Part shown: one piece after another, positions 44,740 through 53,992 of the stretch
Layout: each line of letters opens with the position of its first letter
How positions within the stretch are numbered: position 1 is the first letter of the stretch
The notes under the pieces: model-generated
What the model saw: only the letters and a program-made list of their open reading frames with translations
The model's database searches: none
What the model was told of the DNA's origin: nothing
Translations under genes and position numbers: made by a program
NCBI RefSeq assembly: GCF_001274895.1
Contig: NZ_CP006841.1
Span: forward strand, 2,294,001 to 2,358,000
DNA length: 64,000 bases
Source: Corynebacterium lactis RW2-5
Lineage (GTDB): Bacteria > Actinomycetota > Actinomycetes > Mycobacteriales > Mycobacteriaceae
Reading direction: 5' to 3'

Positions 44740-45916
44740 ACGCCCCAATGCGGCGCACGGCCTCCTCCATCTCGGAGGTCTGGCCCGCAAAACACAGACG
44801 TACCCACTCGTGGCCGTGGGCAGTATCGAAGTCGATGCCGGGAGCCACGGCCACTCCCGTGGCCGCCAATAGTTCCCGAGCCCACGTCATCGAGTCGACG
44901 GCGGTCGGGTCGTCGTAAAGCCCGGCGATATTGGCGTAGATATAGAAGCCGCCGTCCGGCGGGGCGATGTTATCGAGCCCCACCGCTGGCAGGCCCTCGA
45001 GGAGCACATCGCGGTTGCGGGCGTAGCGGTCGACGTGCGAGTTGAGCTCCGCCAGCGACTCCGCGCTGAACGCCTCTACGGCCGCGGCCTGCGAGATTGC
45101 GGGCGGGCAGACGGTGAGGTTGGCCTCGAGGCGGTCGAGAGGGGCGCGCAGCCACTCCGGCACGATCAGCCAGCCGATCCGCCAGCCGGTCATGGAGAAG
45201 TATTTGCTCACGCTGCCGACGACGACCGCTTGATCCGAGAATTCGCGTGCCGACGCGCACTGCCGACCGTAAGTAATACCGTGATAGATCTCGTCGGAGA
45301 TCAGCAGGCAGTCGTGATCAGCGCACCAATCGGCGATGGCGCGAAGCTCCTCTGCGTCGATGATGGTGCCGGTCGGGTTGTCCGGGCTGGTGACAATCAC
45401 GGCCTTCGGCACCCGCGGCAGGGTCTGAAGATGCTCGACGGTCAGCTGGAAACGAGATTCGACCCCGCAGTCGATTTCGATGATGTTCGCGCCGAGCGCC
45501 TGCAGTGTATTGCGGTATGCCGGGTAGCCGGGGCGGGCGAGCACGATGTCGTCGCCCGCGTCGAGGGCCGCCAGGAACAGCGCCACGAATCCGCCGGAGG
45601 ATCCAGTCGTAATTACGACATCCTCCGCCGCCGTGCTCGTGCCGTAGGTGTCGCGGTGCCACGCGGCGATGGTTGCGCGCAGCTCAGGCTTGCCGACGGC
45701 CGCCGTGTACCCCAACACCTGGTTGTCCAGGTCGGCGCGGGCGCGGCGCAGCACGGGCGCCGGCGCCGCGGTGGCGGGCTGTCCGACGCACAACAGCAGG
45801 GCATCACCGTGAGTGCGCTGCCGCTGCTGCGCAGCCGCCAGCACGTCCATGACGTGGAAGGGCGCAACGTGGCTTCGGCTTGACGACGGATCGCGGTGCT
45901 GGTTATTCGGCTGCAT
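44714..45916 (-). CDS. Pyridoxal-phosphate aminotransferase (class I/II)
   Basis: A protein of 400 residues. The PLP Lys is in VVVGSVSKYFSMTGWRIGW. VTSPDNPTGTIIDAEEL and ISDEIYHGITYGR are the cofactor-contact strands. The start at 45916 has AGGAGTC close upstream; an open frame reaching 46186 overlaps purD and is not real. It probably moves amino groups between amino acids and 2-oxoacids, as do AspC or AlaT-like enzymes; the substrate cannot be read. It converges with the anti-sigma gene, overlapping by 26 bp. Confidence 0.9.
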   Translation of the reverse strand: MQPNNQHRDPSSSRSHVAPFHVMDVLAAAQQRQRTHGDALLLCVGQPATAAPAPVLRRARADLDNQVLGYTAAVGKPELRATIAAWHRDTYGTSTAAEDVVITTGSSGGFVALFLAALDAGDDIVLARPGYPAYRNTLQALGANIIEIDCGVESRFQLTVEHLQTLPRVPKAVIVTSPDNPTGTIIDAEELRAIADWCADHDCLLISDEIYHGITYGRQCASAREFSDQAVVVGSVSKYFSMTGWRIGWLIVPEWLRAPLDRLEANLTVCPPAISQAAAVEAFSAESLAELNSHVDRYARNRDVLLEGLPAVGLDNIAPPDGGFYIYANIAGLYDDPTAVDSMTWARELLAATGVAVAPGIDFDTAHGHEWVRLCFAGQTSEMEEAVRRIGAFTGRSLDR

Positions 45917-45968
45917 GACTCCTATTGTGACAGCCCGCGATGAACCGACGTTAACCGGATGGTTCCAC

Positions 45969-47243
45969 CTAGACGGTAATGCGGCGTTCCACGGCGGGCA
46001 GCGCGATGTCGCTGCGGTAGTGGGAGCCGTCCAGAGAAATCGTCTTGATGGTGGCGTAGGCCTGCTCTCGCGCGGCCTCGAGGGTGTCGCCGACACCGAC
46101 GACGTTGAGGACGCGGCCACCGGCGGAGACCAGCTCGCCGGCCTCATTGCGGGCGGTACCTGCGTGCAGGATGCCTTCGGCCTCACGGCCGGGCTCCGCG
46201 CCGACGATGACGTCGCCGGTGCGAGTGATAGCTGGGTAACCGTTGGCGGCCAGAACCACGGTCAGCGCGTAACCATCACGCCAGGACAGCGGGCCGAACT
46301 CGGCGAGCTTTCCGGTGGCGGCAGCGTTGAGCAGCTGTGCCAGCGGGGTCTCGAGCAGCGCCAGGACGGCCTGCGTCTCCGGGTCGCCGAAGCGACAGTT
46401 GAACTCGACGACAGCCGGGCCGTCCTCTCCCCAGGCCAGACCCGCGTAGAGCAGGCCCTGGAACGGGCAACCACGGGCGACCATCTCGCGGGCGACGGGC
46501 TCGCAGACTTCGGAGACGATGCGCTCAGTAGCGCCCTCCGGCAACCATGCCAACGGGCTGTATGCACCCATGCCGCCGGTGTTCGGCCCCTCGTCGTTGT
46601 CACCGACGCGCTTGTGGTCCTGTGCGGGCAGCAGCGGAACGACGGTTTCGCCGTCAACCAGGCAGAACAGCGAGACCTCGGGGCCGTCGAGAAAGGACTC
46701 CAGCAGCACAGGGTTGCCAGCGGCGAGAACATCGGTTGCGTGGGCAATGGCAGCAGCGCGGTCAGTGGTGACCACGACGCCCTTGCCTGCGGCGAGACCG
46801 TCATCCTTGACAACCCAGTTCGGGCCGAAGCGGTCGATTGCGGCCTCCACATCCTGCGCGGATGCGCCCGGCGCGATGGCCTCAGCGTGGGCGGTCTTGA
46901 CCCCGGCAGATGCCATGACGTCCTTCGCGAAAGCCTTAGAACCCTCAATCCGGGCTGCATCCGCGTTCGGGCCGAAGACTGCGAAGCCCGCCTCACGCAG
47001 AGCGTCAGCAACGCCCGCGACCAGCGGAACCTCCGGGCCGACGACAACCAAGTCCGCGGCGATTTCGCGCGCGAGCGCGGTAGCGGCAGCAGGATCGTCT
47101 ACGACCAGCGGGTGCATTGTCGCCAGTTCACTCATGCCCGCGTTACCCGGAGCTACATGTAGCTCGGTTGCTTGCGGGTCCTTGCTCATTGTGTATAGAA
47201 GGGCGTGCTCACGGGCACCGGAACCAATTACGAGGATGCGCAT
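45969..47243 (-). CDS. purD: Phosphoribosylamine-glycine ligase
   Basis: A protein of 424 residues: [19 protein letters not shown] at the start, [43 protein letters not shown] and [24 protein letters not shown] are all PurD signatures. ATP-grasp fold. The start at 47243 fits the family better than an ATG four codons earlier. It joins glycine to phosphoribosylamine in purine synthesis. Its neighbour on the other side is a divergent HIT gene. Confidence 0.95.
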   Translation of the reverse strand: MRILVIGSGAREHALLYTMSKDPQATELHVAPGNAGMSELATMHPLVVDDPAAATALAREIAADLVVVGPEVPLVAGVADALREAGFAVFGPNADAARIEGSKAFAKDVMASAGVKTAHAEAIAPGASAQDVEAAIDRFGPNWVVKDDGLAAGKGVVVTTDRAAAIAHATDVLAAGNPVLLESFLDGPEVSLFCLVDGETVVPLLPAQDHKRVGDNDEGPNTGGMGAYSPLAWLPEGATERIVSEVCEPVAREMVARGCPFQGLLYAGLAWGEDGPAVVEFNCRFGDPETQAVLALLETPLAQLLNAAATGKLAEFGPLSWRDGYALTVVLAANGYPAITRTGDVIVGAEPGREAEGILHAGTARNEAGELVSAGGRVLNVVGVGDTLEAAREQAYATIKTISLDGSHYRSDIALPAVERRITV

Positions 47244-47331
47244 AGGCAACATCATACTGACCGGCCCGGATTATCCATTTTCGCCTCCCAATGGGCGTAC
47301 CCGAATCCGGCTTTCGGGTTACCCTTGGGCC

Positions 47332-47754
47332 ATGAGCACCGTGTTTACAAAGATTATTAATGGCGAAATTCCCGGTCGTTTTGTCTACCGCGATAACGAG
47401 GTTGTCGCGTTTTTGACCATTGAGCCGGTCGCACCCGGCCATACGCTGATTGTGCCGGTGGAGGAAGTCGACCGCTGGACGGATGCGGCCCCTGAGCTGT
47501 GGTCCCACATGAACGAGGTCGCGCTGATGGTCGGCAACGCTGTCGTCGAGGCCTTTAACGCTCCCCGCGCTGGTTACCTCATCGCCGGTTTCGAGGTTCC
47601 GCACGCTCACATCCATGTGTTCCCCGCCCACGACATGTCTGGCTACAACCTGGCCAATGTGGATCGCAACCCCTCGGCGGAGTCCCTGGATGAAGCCGCG
47701 TCGAAGCTGCGCGCCGCAATCGGCACCGATGAGCACGGAGAGTTGGTGCGCTGA
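47332..47754 (+). CDS. HIT-family protein
   Basis: A protein of 140 residues with VFTKIINGEIPGRFVYRD at the start and the catalytic HAHIHVFP (His-x-His-x-His) near 100-107. HIT proteins hydrolyse nucleoside phosphoramidates or dinucleotides. The ATG at 47332 is used. A longer frame to 46519 lies within purD on the opposite strand and is a shadow. A lipase-like frame overlaps its end. Confidence 0.93.
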   Translation: MSTVFTKIINGEIPGRFVYRDNEVVAFLTIEPVAPGHTLIVPVEEVDRWTDAAPELWSHMNEVALMVGNAVVEAFNAPRAGYLIAGFEVPHAHIHVFPAHDMSGYNLANVDRNPSAESLDEAASKLRAAIGTDEHGELVR

Positions 47755-48023
47755 TCAAGGGGCCAGCGGACAAGCAAGGATTAGCAACACAGCAGACGGA
47801 GCGGAACTCCGGGCTTCCCGCCCAATCCGCATCGCCCCCGTCTGCCGTATCGACCGCGTCTGAGCAAGCGCCAGTACCGGCGCCCACCCCAACCCCGACA
47901 CCGGATCCGGCGCCGGCGCCGGCATCGAGCAGCCCGTCAGTTCCCTACTCGATCTACCGTCCGCTGCGCGGAATCTTCGAGGACGATTGGCGCGCCACCG
48001 CCACTGAAGCCCGCCCCTGGCCG

Positions 48024-48719
48024 GTGATCCTCCTGCACGGGACAGGGCAAGTCAAGGGAATCTGGGAGGCTCTGGGGAGCGAGCTGCGCGAGGACGGCTG
48101 GGCGGTTTTCGCGCCGGACTTCGGGCACCGCGCAACCGACCCGCTCAACGAATCGATTGACATGCTCGCTGCATATATCGGCGCAGTGCTCCATTCAACA
48201 GGAGCAAAGCGAGCCATCATCGTTGGGCATTCGCAGGGTGGCCTCCTGGCAACACTGATTTCCATGCGCCTCGCCCACCAGGTCAAGCATGTAGTGTGCC
48301 TTGCCGCCCCCAACCACGGCACCAACCTGGGCGGTATCGCCTCGGGCCTGACTAAGATTCCTGGCACGAGGTACCTGCTCAGTAACTTTGTGCAGAGTTA
48401 CTGGGGCACCTCCGGGCTGGAGCAGCTGACAGGCTCGAAGATGGTTTTGAGCTCCGAGGACCACGATGTCCTCGCCCCGGGTGTCACTTACACCTGCATC
48501 GCCACCAAGTTCGACCAGCTAATCAAACCAACGCACTCCTGCTTCCTCGACGACGGGGGCCAGGGAATGGTGGATAATTTCTACGTCCAGGACCGTTTTC
48601 CACAAGCTGTCATTCTCCACGAGCAAATGGCTCATGATTGGCGCATCCGCGCACTCACACGCGAGGCGCTGTTCCGCCTGGTCGACGAGCCCTTTAACGC
48701 CAACGAAGCCCTAACCTAA
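48024..48719 (+). CDS. Lipase/esterase of the alpha/beta fold (start uncertain)
   Basis: At least 231 residues: ILLHGTGQ with oxyanion region, nucleophile elbow GHSQGG (Ser near 74 of this frame), LAAPNHGTN, and HDWRIRALTREALF near the end. It fits the class-2 lipase/EstA group. The same frame is open back to 47733 and there encodes a plausible mature region (SVPYSIYRPLRGIFEDDW) preceded by a Pro/Ala/Thr-rich linker. No ATG, GTG or TTG occurs between 47733 and the GTG at 48024. The true start may be a CTG overlapping the HIT stop, or a base is missing. Paralog of the next gene. Confidence 0.7.
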   Translation: MILLHGTGQVKGIWEALGSELREDGWAVFAPDFGHRATDPLNESIDMLAAYIGAVLHSTGAKRAIIVGHSQGGLLATLISMRLAHQVKHVVCLAAPNHGTNLGGIASGLTKIPGTRYLLSNFVQSYWGTSGLEQLTGSKMVLSSEDHDVLAPGVTYTCIATKFDQLIKPTHSCFLDDGGQGMVDNFYVQDRFPQAVILHEQMAHDWRIRALTREALFRLVDEPFNANEALT

Positions 48720-48733
48720 ACCGCCCCGAGCTC

Positions 48734-49480
48734 ATGCCGAAATGCGCGCCCCTTCTGCTCCGCCTCTTTCCCGCCCAGCCCCTGCCCCCGCTCAAACGCT
48801 GCCCTTCGAGCCCCGCTGGGCTTCCTCCCGTGCTTCTTCTGCACGGAACCGTCGACAGCCCCGGTGCCTGGGCTGTGCTTGCCGACGCCCTTACCTCCCG
48901 GGGCCGGATAGTGTTCGTCCCGGCCTATGGCAATCGCGGCACCGACGCCGTGGAAAACTCCGTGGCCGAAGTCGAAGAATACGCGCGCGGCCTACTCTCT
49001 TCCTCCCGCGCCGAGCGCCTCGACATAATCGGCCACTCACAGGGCGGTCTCATCGCCTACCTGCTGGCCCTCCGCGGTTTTCCGCTCCGCCGCGTCGTAA
49101 GCGTCTCCGGCTCCATCGGTGGAAGCTGCACTGAAGGGCCGCTAACGCCAATCCTCCGAGTACTGAGCTGGCGGCGCGGAACACTCGCCCGCCTCCTCGC
49201 CGGAGAAGCGATGACGCAACAAATCGCCCGCACGGGCCTCACCGCTCCAGACCCTTACGATGGCCCCACCCCACTGCCATCGCCGCCGAGCTGGGTGAAC
49301 CTCATCAGCGGCAACGATGGCGTCGTAAAGCACTGGAATCCGCAGGCCGAGCAACTGCTTCCCGACGCCCGCACCATCTGCTTGGAGGAGCGAACCGGGG
49401 GCCGAGGGGCGCGGCACTGGGAGCAGCAGGCGGACCCCGAAGTGGTGAGGATTGCCGTCGAGGAGATAATGCGGGCCTAG
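48734..49480 (+). CDS. Second lipase/esterase of the alpha/beta fold
   Basis: A protein of 248 residues: VLLLHGTVDSPGAWAVLADAL, YGNRGTDAVENSV, IIGHSQGGLIAYLLAL (nucleophile Ser near 101), and late Asp/His candidates in ISGNDGVVKHWN and GARHWEQQ. It starts 14 bp after the preceding lipase and resembles it, so the two look like a tandem duplication. The N-terminal 30 residues are Pro/Leu-rich without a clear cleavage site. Confidence 0.75.
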   Translation: MPKCAPLLLRLFPAQPLPPLKRCPSSPAGLPPVLLLHGTVDSPGAWAVLADALTSRGRIVFVPAYGNRGTDAVENSVAEVEEYARGLLSSSRAERLDIIGHSQGGLIAYLLALRGFPLRRVVSVSGSIGGSCTEGPLTPILRVLSWRRGTLARLLAGEAMTQQIARTGLTAPDPYDGPTPLPSPPSWVNLISGNDGVVKHWNPQAEQLLPDARTICLEERTGGRGARHWEQQADPEVVRIAVEEIMRA

Positions 49481-50319
49481 TATTTCGCCAGGGACTCGCG
49501 GGCGGTTACTACTTCCGCGAGCAGTTCCTGCGCGTGCGCTGAAGGGGTGTCGGAGGTCAGCGCCTCTAGTACGACCTCGGGCAGCCCGGCGGCGCGGTAG
49601 TCGTCGACAGTGACCTCACCCAGCTCGAGGATTCCCTGCAGCCATGCGACGGCGCGGGCCTCCGGGGTGACGCAGCGGCGGGCCATGCGCTCCTGCTGGA
49701 CCAGCAGATCCCGGTTGTCGAGGTTGCGCATCCCCAGGCGTGCGAGGGTACGCGCTGCGGCAATGAGATTCTCACCGGCGACATGATCTTGCTGATTCGG
49801 ATTTGCGGGAGGCTTGTCTCCACCACGGCGGCGGACATAGAGATCCTGCTGGCCGATGCCGACCAGCGAGCCGTCCGGATTTCGAACCACCGAGGTGTAG
49901 GAAATAACCGTGGAGTAGCCGCCCTCGGTTTCCTGGAGGATCTGTTCGACCATTTCGTCGGACACACTGACCTCTAAGTAGGCTCCCCTGCGGCCGGGAC
50001 GGATGAACTCGAAAGAGCCGGTACGCGTCCAGGCCTCGAACTTCTTGACGTCCAGGCGCTGCATCACGAGGGTTCCGAAGAGGACGTCCGTCATGGAAAA
50101 CAGGGCGCCTCCGAAAGCGGCTCCATGCATATTCGCGGTCAGCCGGTTTAGCCGCAGCTCCAGGCGGCCTGTGGACCAGTCCTCAGAGATATCGGTAATG
50201 CGGATGCCGCTGCCCCACAGTGGAGGCCAGATGTTCATCAACAGCTTCACCACGCCTGGGGAAATCTGTTTTTCAGCGAGCTTATAAAGTGAGCGACGAA
50301 GAGACGGGCCGATAGTCAT
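49477..50319 (-). CDS. DUF4442 hotdog-fold thioesterase-like protein with C-terminal extension
   Basis: A protein of 280 residues. The first 165 match the DUF4442/PaaI-like hotdog plan (TANMHGAAFGGALFSMTDVLFGTLVM, with GGALFSMTD as helix and active-site region). A C-terminal helical domain of about 110 residues (LIAAARTLARLGMRNLDNRD, LQGILELGEVTVDDYRAAGLPEVVLEAL) is not recognised. The ATG at 50319 gives the family start; a frame to 50379 adds 20 residues. The end overlaps the lipase stop by 4 bp on the other strand. Confidence 0.75.
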   Translation of the reverse strand: MTIGPSLRRSLYKLAEKQISPGVVKLLMNIWPPLWGSGIRITDISEDWSTGRLELRLNRLTANMHGAAFGGALFSMTDVLFGTLVMQRLDVKKFEAWTRTGSFEFIRPGRRGAYLEVSVSDEMVEQILQETEGGYSTVISYTSVVRNPDGSLVGIGQQDLYVRRRGGDKPPANPNQQDHVAGENLIAAARTLARLGMRNLDNRDLLVQQERMARRCVTPEARAVAWLQGILELGEVTVDDYRAAGLPEVVLEALTSDTPSAHAQELLAEVVTARESLAKY

Positions 50320-50409
50320 AGCTATATACATTAGATGGCTGCCGTTGAAGGCGACACAAAAATGAGCATATGACAACAAAAAATTTTGCTCAGCGCCCCC
50401 ATTAGTTGA

Positions 50410-50817
50410 CTAGGCCGCAAGCCTGCACGCCAATTTATGCACCCTGTCAATCAGCTGTTCGCGTAATTGCACGTATCTTTCGACACCATGAATACCGCGC
50501 TTGGCAGGATCATCGAACATCCAGCGTTCGGTCGCACAGTCGGGAGCGACGAAATCGGTGGTATCAACATCACCAACGACGACAACAACATCGGCGCGAT
50601 CCGCCAATGACGGGGTCAGCTGAAGAGGGTCGCCATCACAGCGGGCACCCACCTGGCTCAGCGCAATCCGCGCATCTTCATCAATTCCCCGGTCGTCATC
50701 ATCGATACTGATGCCCGCCGAATACACAGTGAGCGACGGCGACGCCTGACGCAGCAGCCCCTCAAGCAGACGGGAAATTCCCATATTGGCTCGGCTGACA
50801 AAAAGGACCTCAGACAT
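50410..50817 (-). CDS. Low-molecular-weight phosphatase/arsenate reductase-like protein lacking the catalytic Cys
   Basis: A protein of 135 residues with the fold pattern of the LMW-PTP/ArsC family: VLFVSRANMGISRLLEGLL where active members have VLFVCxxNxxRS, then YSAGI, DADARIALSQVG-like middle and DVVVVVGDVDTTDF. In this protein the nucleophile Cys is Ser (FVS) and the P-loop Arg region is shifted to GISR. The late DDPA/FDDP Asp region is present (MFDDPAKRG). It is thus probably catalytically dead or altered, perhaps a binding protein. Confidence 0.7.
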   Translation of the reverse strand: MSEVLFVSRANMGISRLLEGLLRQASPSLTVYSAGISIDDDDRGIDEDARIALSQVGARCDGDPLQLTPSLADRADVVVVVGDVDTTDFVAPDCATERWMFDDPAKRGIHGVERYVQLREQLIDRVHKLACRLAA

Positions 50818-51396
50818 GGCCCCATCGTAAGTAATTTTTTAATCAAAAACAGCCCCCTTTCGAGGGGTCTTACCGCTTTTCGAAAGCCAACGAGAAAAGG
50901 GGTGTCGTAGCGCCGCACCCCTTGTAGTCGAGACCTAGCGGACCTCCATTAAAGCCCCTAGTAACGCAAAAGCGCCCATAGCGCAGGCCCTTCCCCGAGA
51001 CCAGCCCTATGCGCGCGGCGCGGCAGCTTTCCACCGCGAGCACAATCGCCGCCGACGAGAAACCCAGCGCGGAAACCGGGTATCAGAATACACACAACTG
51101 TTACAGATGTGAAAGTTGGGGCTATTGTTGCGCGGGTTGTTGCTGGCTGACTTCCCCACGAGCAAACCGCCTCCACGCCGCCTGCACCTGTTGGCGCAAT
51201 ACTCACTTGTAGGTGCGCTACAGCGCGCACACAACTTGATCGCGCACTAACAAGTGCCAACAGAAGCCGGAAAACGCCACACAAGTGGCCCCGTCCAGCA
51301 CGTTTACGCGCCACCTCCCCCGTCAAGCCATTGCAGAGGACAACTACACAATTTGATCAGGATCGAATCAGGACCCCACCCCTTTTACACCAAAAG
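50818..51396 (+). other. Intergenic region upstream of tRNA-Thr terminator
   Basis: Nearly 580 bp without a supported gene. Short open frames lack ribosome sites and family features. A GC-rich middle (50990-51090) and repeated GCGC/CACTTGTAGGTGCGCTACAGCGCGCACAC sequences near 51205-51235 give local inverted repeats. No tRNA, CRISPR or conserved RNA is seen. Confidence 0.5.
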
Positions 51397-51429
51397 AGGC
51401 CAGGCAGAAAGCAATTTCTACCTGGCCTT
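51397..51429 (-). terminator. Terminator downstream of tRNA-Thr
   Basis: A strong interrupted stem (AGGCCAGG with its complement, plus inner AGAAA/TTTCT pairing) just 2 bp from the tRNA CCA end. On the minus strand it is followed by CTTTTG. Confidence 0.85.
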
Positions 51430-51431
51430 TT

Positions 51432-51507
51432 GGAGCCGGAAACGGGACTCGAACCCGTAACCTACTGATTACAAATCAGTTGCGCTGCCAATTGCGCCAT
51501 TCCGGCA
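51432..51507 (-). tRNA. tRNA-Thr (anticodon TGT)
   Basis: The minus strand reads GCCGGAA (acceptor), the D-arm with GGCGCAATTGGCAGCGC, an anticodon stem ACTGA-loop TTTGTAA-TCAGT with anticodon TGT, the T-arm with GGTTCGAGTCCC, then TTCCGGC-T and an encoded CCA (51432-51434). It reads ACA and probably the other ACN codons. Confidence 0.95.
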
Positions 51508-51881
51508 ACTTTAAAGCGACGACACTTCAGCACATCGATGCGCGCTGTATCCGGGACCAGCGGAGTCAACCAGAGGATCCAAGGTGCAGCATTGTCGCTG
51601 TGACGGCATATTACAGGTTGCGGGCAGAAGTTAAAAACAGCCCTCCGAAAACCTAATTCATTTACGCATGCCAACACGGGGTAGTGTGTCAGTCGCGATT
51701 GAACTATTGCCCGAACTTTTGCCAGTAAGTCAGCCATAAACCCAAACATTGCCGACACCGCGGGCCGACACCTCGACAGTAGATTCTTAAACGTTTCCGC
51801 GATGCCCACGAAGCACCATCACGGAACCATCGCAAGGCCACCACGACATCACCGCGACACCACAGAGAGGAGCGGTCGAAT
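51508..51881 (+). other. Intergenic region between tRNA-Thr and thrE
   Basis: A 374-bp stretch with promoter potential for both sides. No gene is supported; a minus-strand open frame is featureless. The end has GAGAGGAG 8-15 bases before the thrE ATG at 51882. Confidence 0.5.
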
Positions 51882-53447
51882 ATGACAGACGCTGGGGAAA
51901 AGTTTCGCGCCCCCGCTGCGGAAACCCTGGAGGCTCCGCAGGAGGATCAGTCCTCACTGAAGGACCGGGTCCTCGACTTCGTCGCCGGCCCGGCATCCAC
52001 TGTCGACCTGGTTCGCTCCACGTCCGCGCCGCTACCGCTGGCCCCTATCGACTACTCCGACCCTAGCCAGGTCACCGCCGTTCTCGACCTCGCAGCCAGG
52101 GTCGGAGGCCTGCTCCTGGCCTGCGGCTCGGGCAACCGCGACACTGAGCTCCAAATCAAGGCGGTCACGTCGGCCTACGGTCTCACCCAGATTCAGGTCG
52201 ACATCACCCTAACCTCAGTGACCGTCTACCACCTTATCGGTGCACGCCGAACCCCGATTACCGCAATGCGAGTGGTCAACTCGCCAATTCCCGACTTCGA
52301 GCGCCTGCGCCATACCGACCGCGTTGTTCGCAAAATTCGCGCCGGGCACTTGAGCCTGGACGACGCTATCGAGGCCATCGACAAGGTCGAAAGAGAACCT
52401 TCAAAGTACCGTCTCCGCGTGATTTACGCCGGCTGGGCAATGCTGGCATCCTCCGTGACGATTCTCCTCGGCTCGGGACTCGCCGTTGCACTCATCGCCG
52501 CCGCAGTCACCCTGGCGATCGTTGTGGTCATTGGAGAGCTGGCCGCCCGCGAGCTCCCCACCTTCTTCCAGAACGCAGTCGGCGGCCTAATCGCGACGCT
52601 GTCCGCGGCAATTCTCAACGCGATTCAGGACTACATGCCCTTCGACATGCAGCCCTCCCGTCTCATCGCCTCGGGAATCGTCGTGATGCTCGCGGGCCTT
52701 ACCCTGGTCCAGGCACTTCAAGACGGCATGACGGGCGCACCGGTGACCGGCTCCGCTCGATTCTTCGACACGATGCTGCTCACCGGAGGAATCGTGGCTG
52801 GCATTGCCCTCGGAATTGAGCTGTCCGGAATTTTCGGGATTCCGCTTCCCGACGTTATTGCGGGCTCCGACCTCAACTTCTCCCAGGCAACGGTCAGGGT
52901 GCTTGCAGGCACATGCGCCTCGCTCGCTTTTGCGCTGGCATCAAATGCGGGTTTTACAGCTCTCGCAGTGTCCGGCACCGCGGCGCTATTGGGTTCTCTG
53001 ATGTACTACTTCGCCCTCATTCCAGCCGGTATTCACCCGGTAACCAGTGCAGGTGCCGCAGCTACGCTAATTGGCCTAATCGGAGGCCTGCTCGCCCGTC
53101 GCTGGTCAATTCCGCCGCTTATCACGGCGGTTTCTGGTGTCACCCCGCTGCTGCCGGGCATGACTATCTACCGAGGGATGCACGCTCTGCTCCACGATGA
53201 GGCGATTGCAGGATTTACCGCGCTCGCTTCAGCACTCGGCGTAGCGACCGCTCTGGCCGCGGGTATCGTCCTCGGCGAGTGGATGGCACGCAGGATGCGT
53301 CGCCCCCGGGTACTCACCGAAGACAGTGGCCTCAAGCGACCGCACATCGCACGACGCCGTACTATTCGCCCGGCCCCACAGCGCGCCAAGCTGCGCAGAG
53401 TCCGCGTTAACCGCTTCAAGGGCGGCATGAACCCCCGTCTGCGCTAG
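51882..53447 (+). CDS. thrE: Threonine/serine exporter
   Basis: A protein of 521 residues. It starts with a hydrophilic N-terminal part of about 60 residues, then a soluble ThrE domain (DLAARVGGLLLACGSGNRDTELQIKAVTSAYGL) and ten hydrophobic helices in two blocks of five, matching the ThrE and ThrE_2 domains. AVGGLIATLSAAILNAI and GTCASLAFALASNAGFTALAV lie within helices. A basic C-terminal tail of about 45 residues ends the protein. It exports threonine and serine by proton motive force. A tRNA-Thr lies just upstream on the other strand, probably by chance. Confidence 0.93.
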   Translation: MTDAGEKFRAPAAETLEAPQEDQSSLKDRVLDFVAGPASTVDLVRSTSAPLPLAPIDYSDPSQVTAVLDLAARVGGLLLACGSGNRDTELQIKAVTSAYGLTQIQVDITLTSVTVYHLIGARRTPITAMRVVNSPIPDFERLRHTDRVVRKIRAGHLSLDDAIEAIDKVEREPSKYRLRVIYAGWAMLASSVTILLGSGLAVALIAAAVTLAIVVVIGELAARELPTFFQNAVGGLIATLSAAILNAIQDYMPFDMQPSRLIASGIVVMLAGLTLVQALQDGMTGAPVTGSARFFDTMLLTGGIVAGIALGIELSGIFGIPLPDVIAGSDLNFSQATVRVLAGTCASLAFALASNAGFTALAVSGTAALLGSLMYYFALIPAGIHPVTSAGAAATLIGLIGGLLARRWSIPPLITAVSGVTPLLPGMTIYRGMHALLHDEAIAGFTALASALGVATALAAGIVLGEWMARRMRRPRVLTEDSGLKRPHIARRRTIRPAPQRAKLRRVRVNRFKGGMNPRLR

Positions 53448-53619
53448 GCCTACCCATCCCTTCCCCGGGGATTGAGCGGGAACGAATTTGCGGGAAATGC
53501 TAAAATAAGTGTTTTGAACTGAAAAATCAGCTCGCGCACGGTCTACGATTGCCGTCGCCTTCCGGCGCATGTGCTCGTTTCGTGAGCTTTTAAACCGGCC
53601 ATGTAAGCCAGGAGGATTC

Positions 53620-53979
53620 GTGCCACCGAAGGTCACTGACACTCGTACCGCTCAGAATGAGGCCCTTCATAAGGTCGAAGAGAAGACCGCCGCTGGTGCA
53701 AGGCGAATCGTCGCCTCTTTTTCCGAGGACTTCTACGACGCTGTCACTCTCATGTGCATGCTCGGCGTGGAAAAGGAAGGCCTGAGTTTCAAGAAGGTCC
53801 ACGAGGAGTACGAGAAGGAAAACGCTCCGAAGACCACGAAGCGCACTCGTAAGTCCACCAAGAAGACTGCGAAGAAGTCCACCAAGAAGTCGAGTAAGAA
53901 AACCACCAAGAAGGCCGCCAAGAAGACCACGAAGAAGGCGGCAAAGAAGACCACCAAGAAGGCCGCTAAAAAGGCCTAG
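53620..53979 (+). CDS. Histone-H1-like small protein with a Lys/Thr/Ala repeat tail
   Basis: A protein of 119 residues from a GTG with AGGAGG six bases upstream. The N-terminal 70 residues form an acidic-to-neutral helical region (AQNEALHKVEEKTAAGARRIVASFSEDFYDAVTLMCMLGVEK). The last 50 repeat KKTTKKAAKKT-type units, rich in Lys, Thr and Ala, like eukaryotic H1 or HupB tails. The tail must bind nucleic acid by charge. The N-terminal domain is a corynebacterial family I recall only as uncharacterised. Probably nucleoid-associated. Confidence 0.8.
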   Translation: MPPKVTDTRTAQNEALHKVEEKTAAGARRIVASFSEDFYDAVTLMCMLGVEKEGLSFKKVHEEYEKENAPKTTKRTRKSTKKTAKKSTKKSSKKTTKKAAKKTTKKAAKKTTKKAAKKA

Positions 53980-53992
53980 TTGAGATTCGCGC

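Noticed and set aside
45813..47162. Long plus-strand frame opposite the aminotransferase and purD
   Set aside because: Antisense shadow; both minus-strand genes have full sets of conserved motifs.
51205..51240. Small RNA candidate in the intergenic region before tRNA-Thr
   Set aside because: Only local GC-rich inverted repeats are seen, with no promoter and terminator pair.
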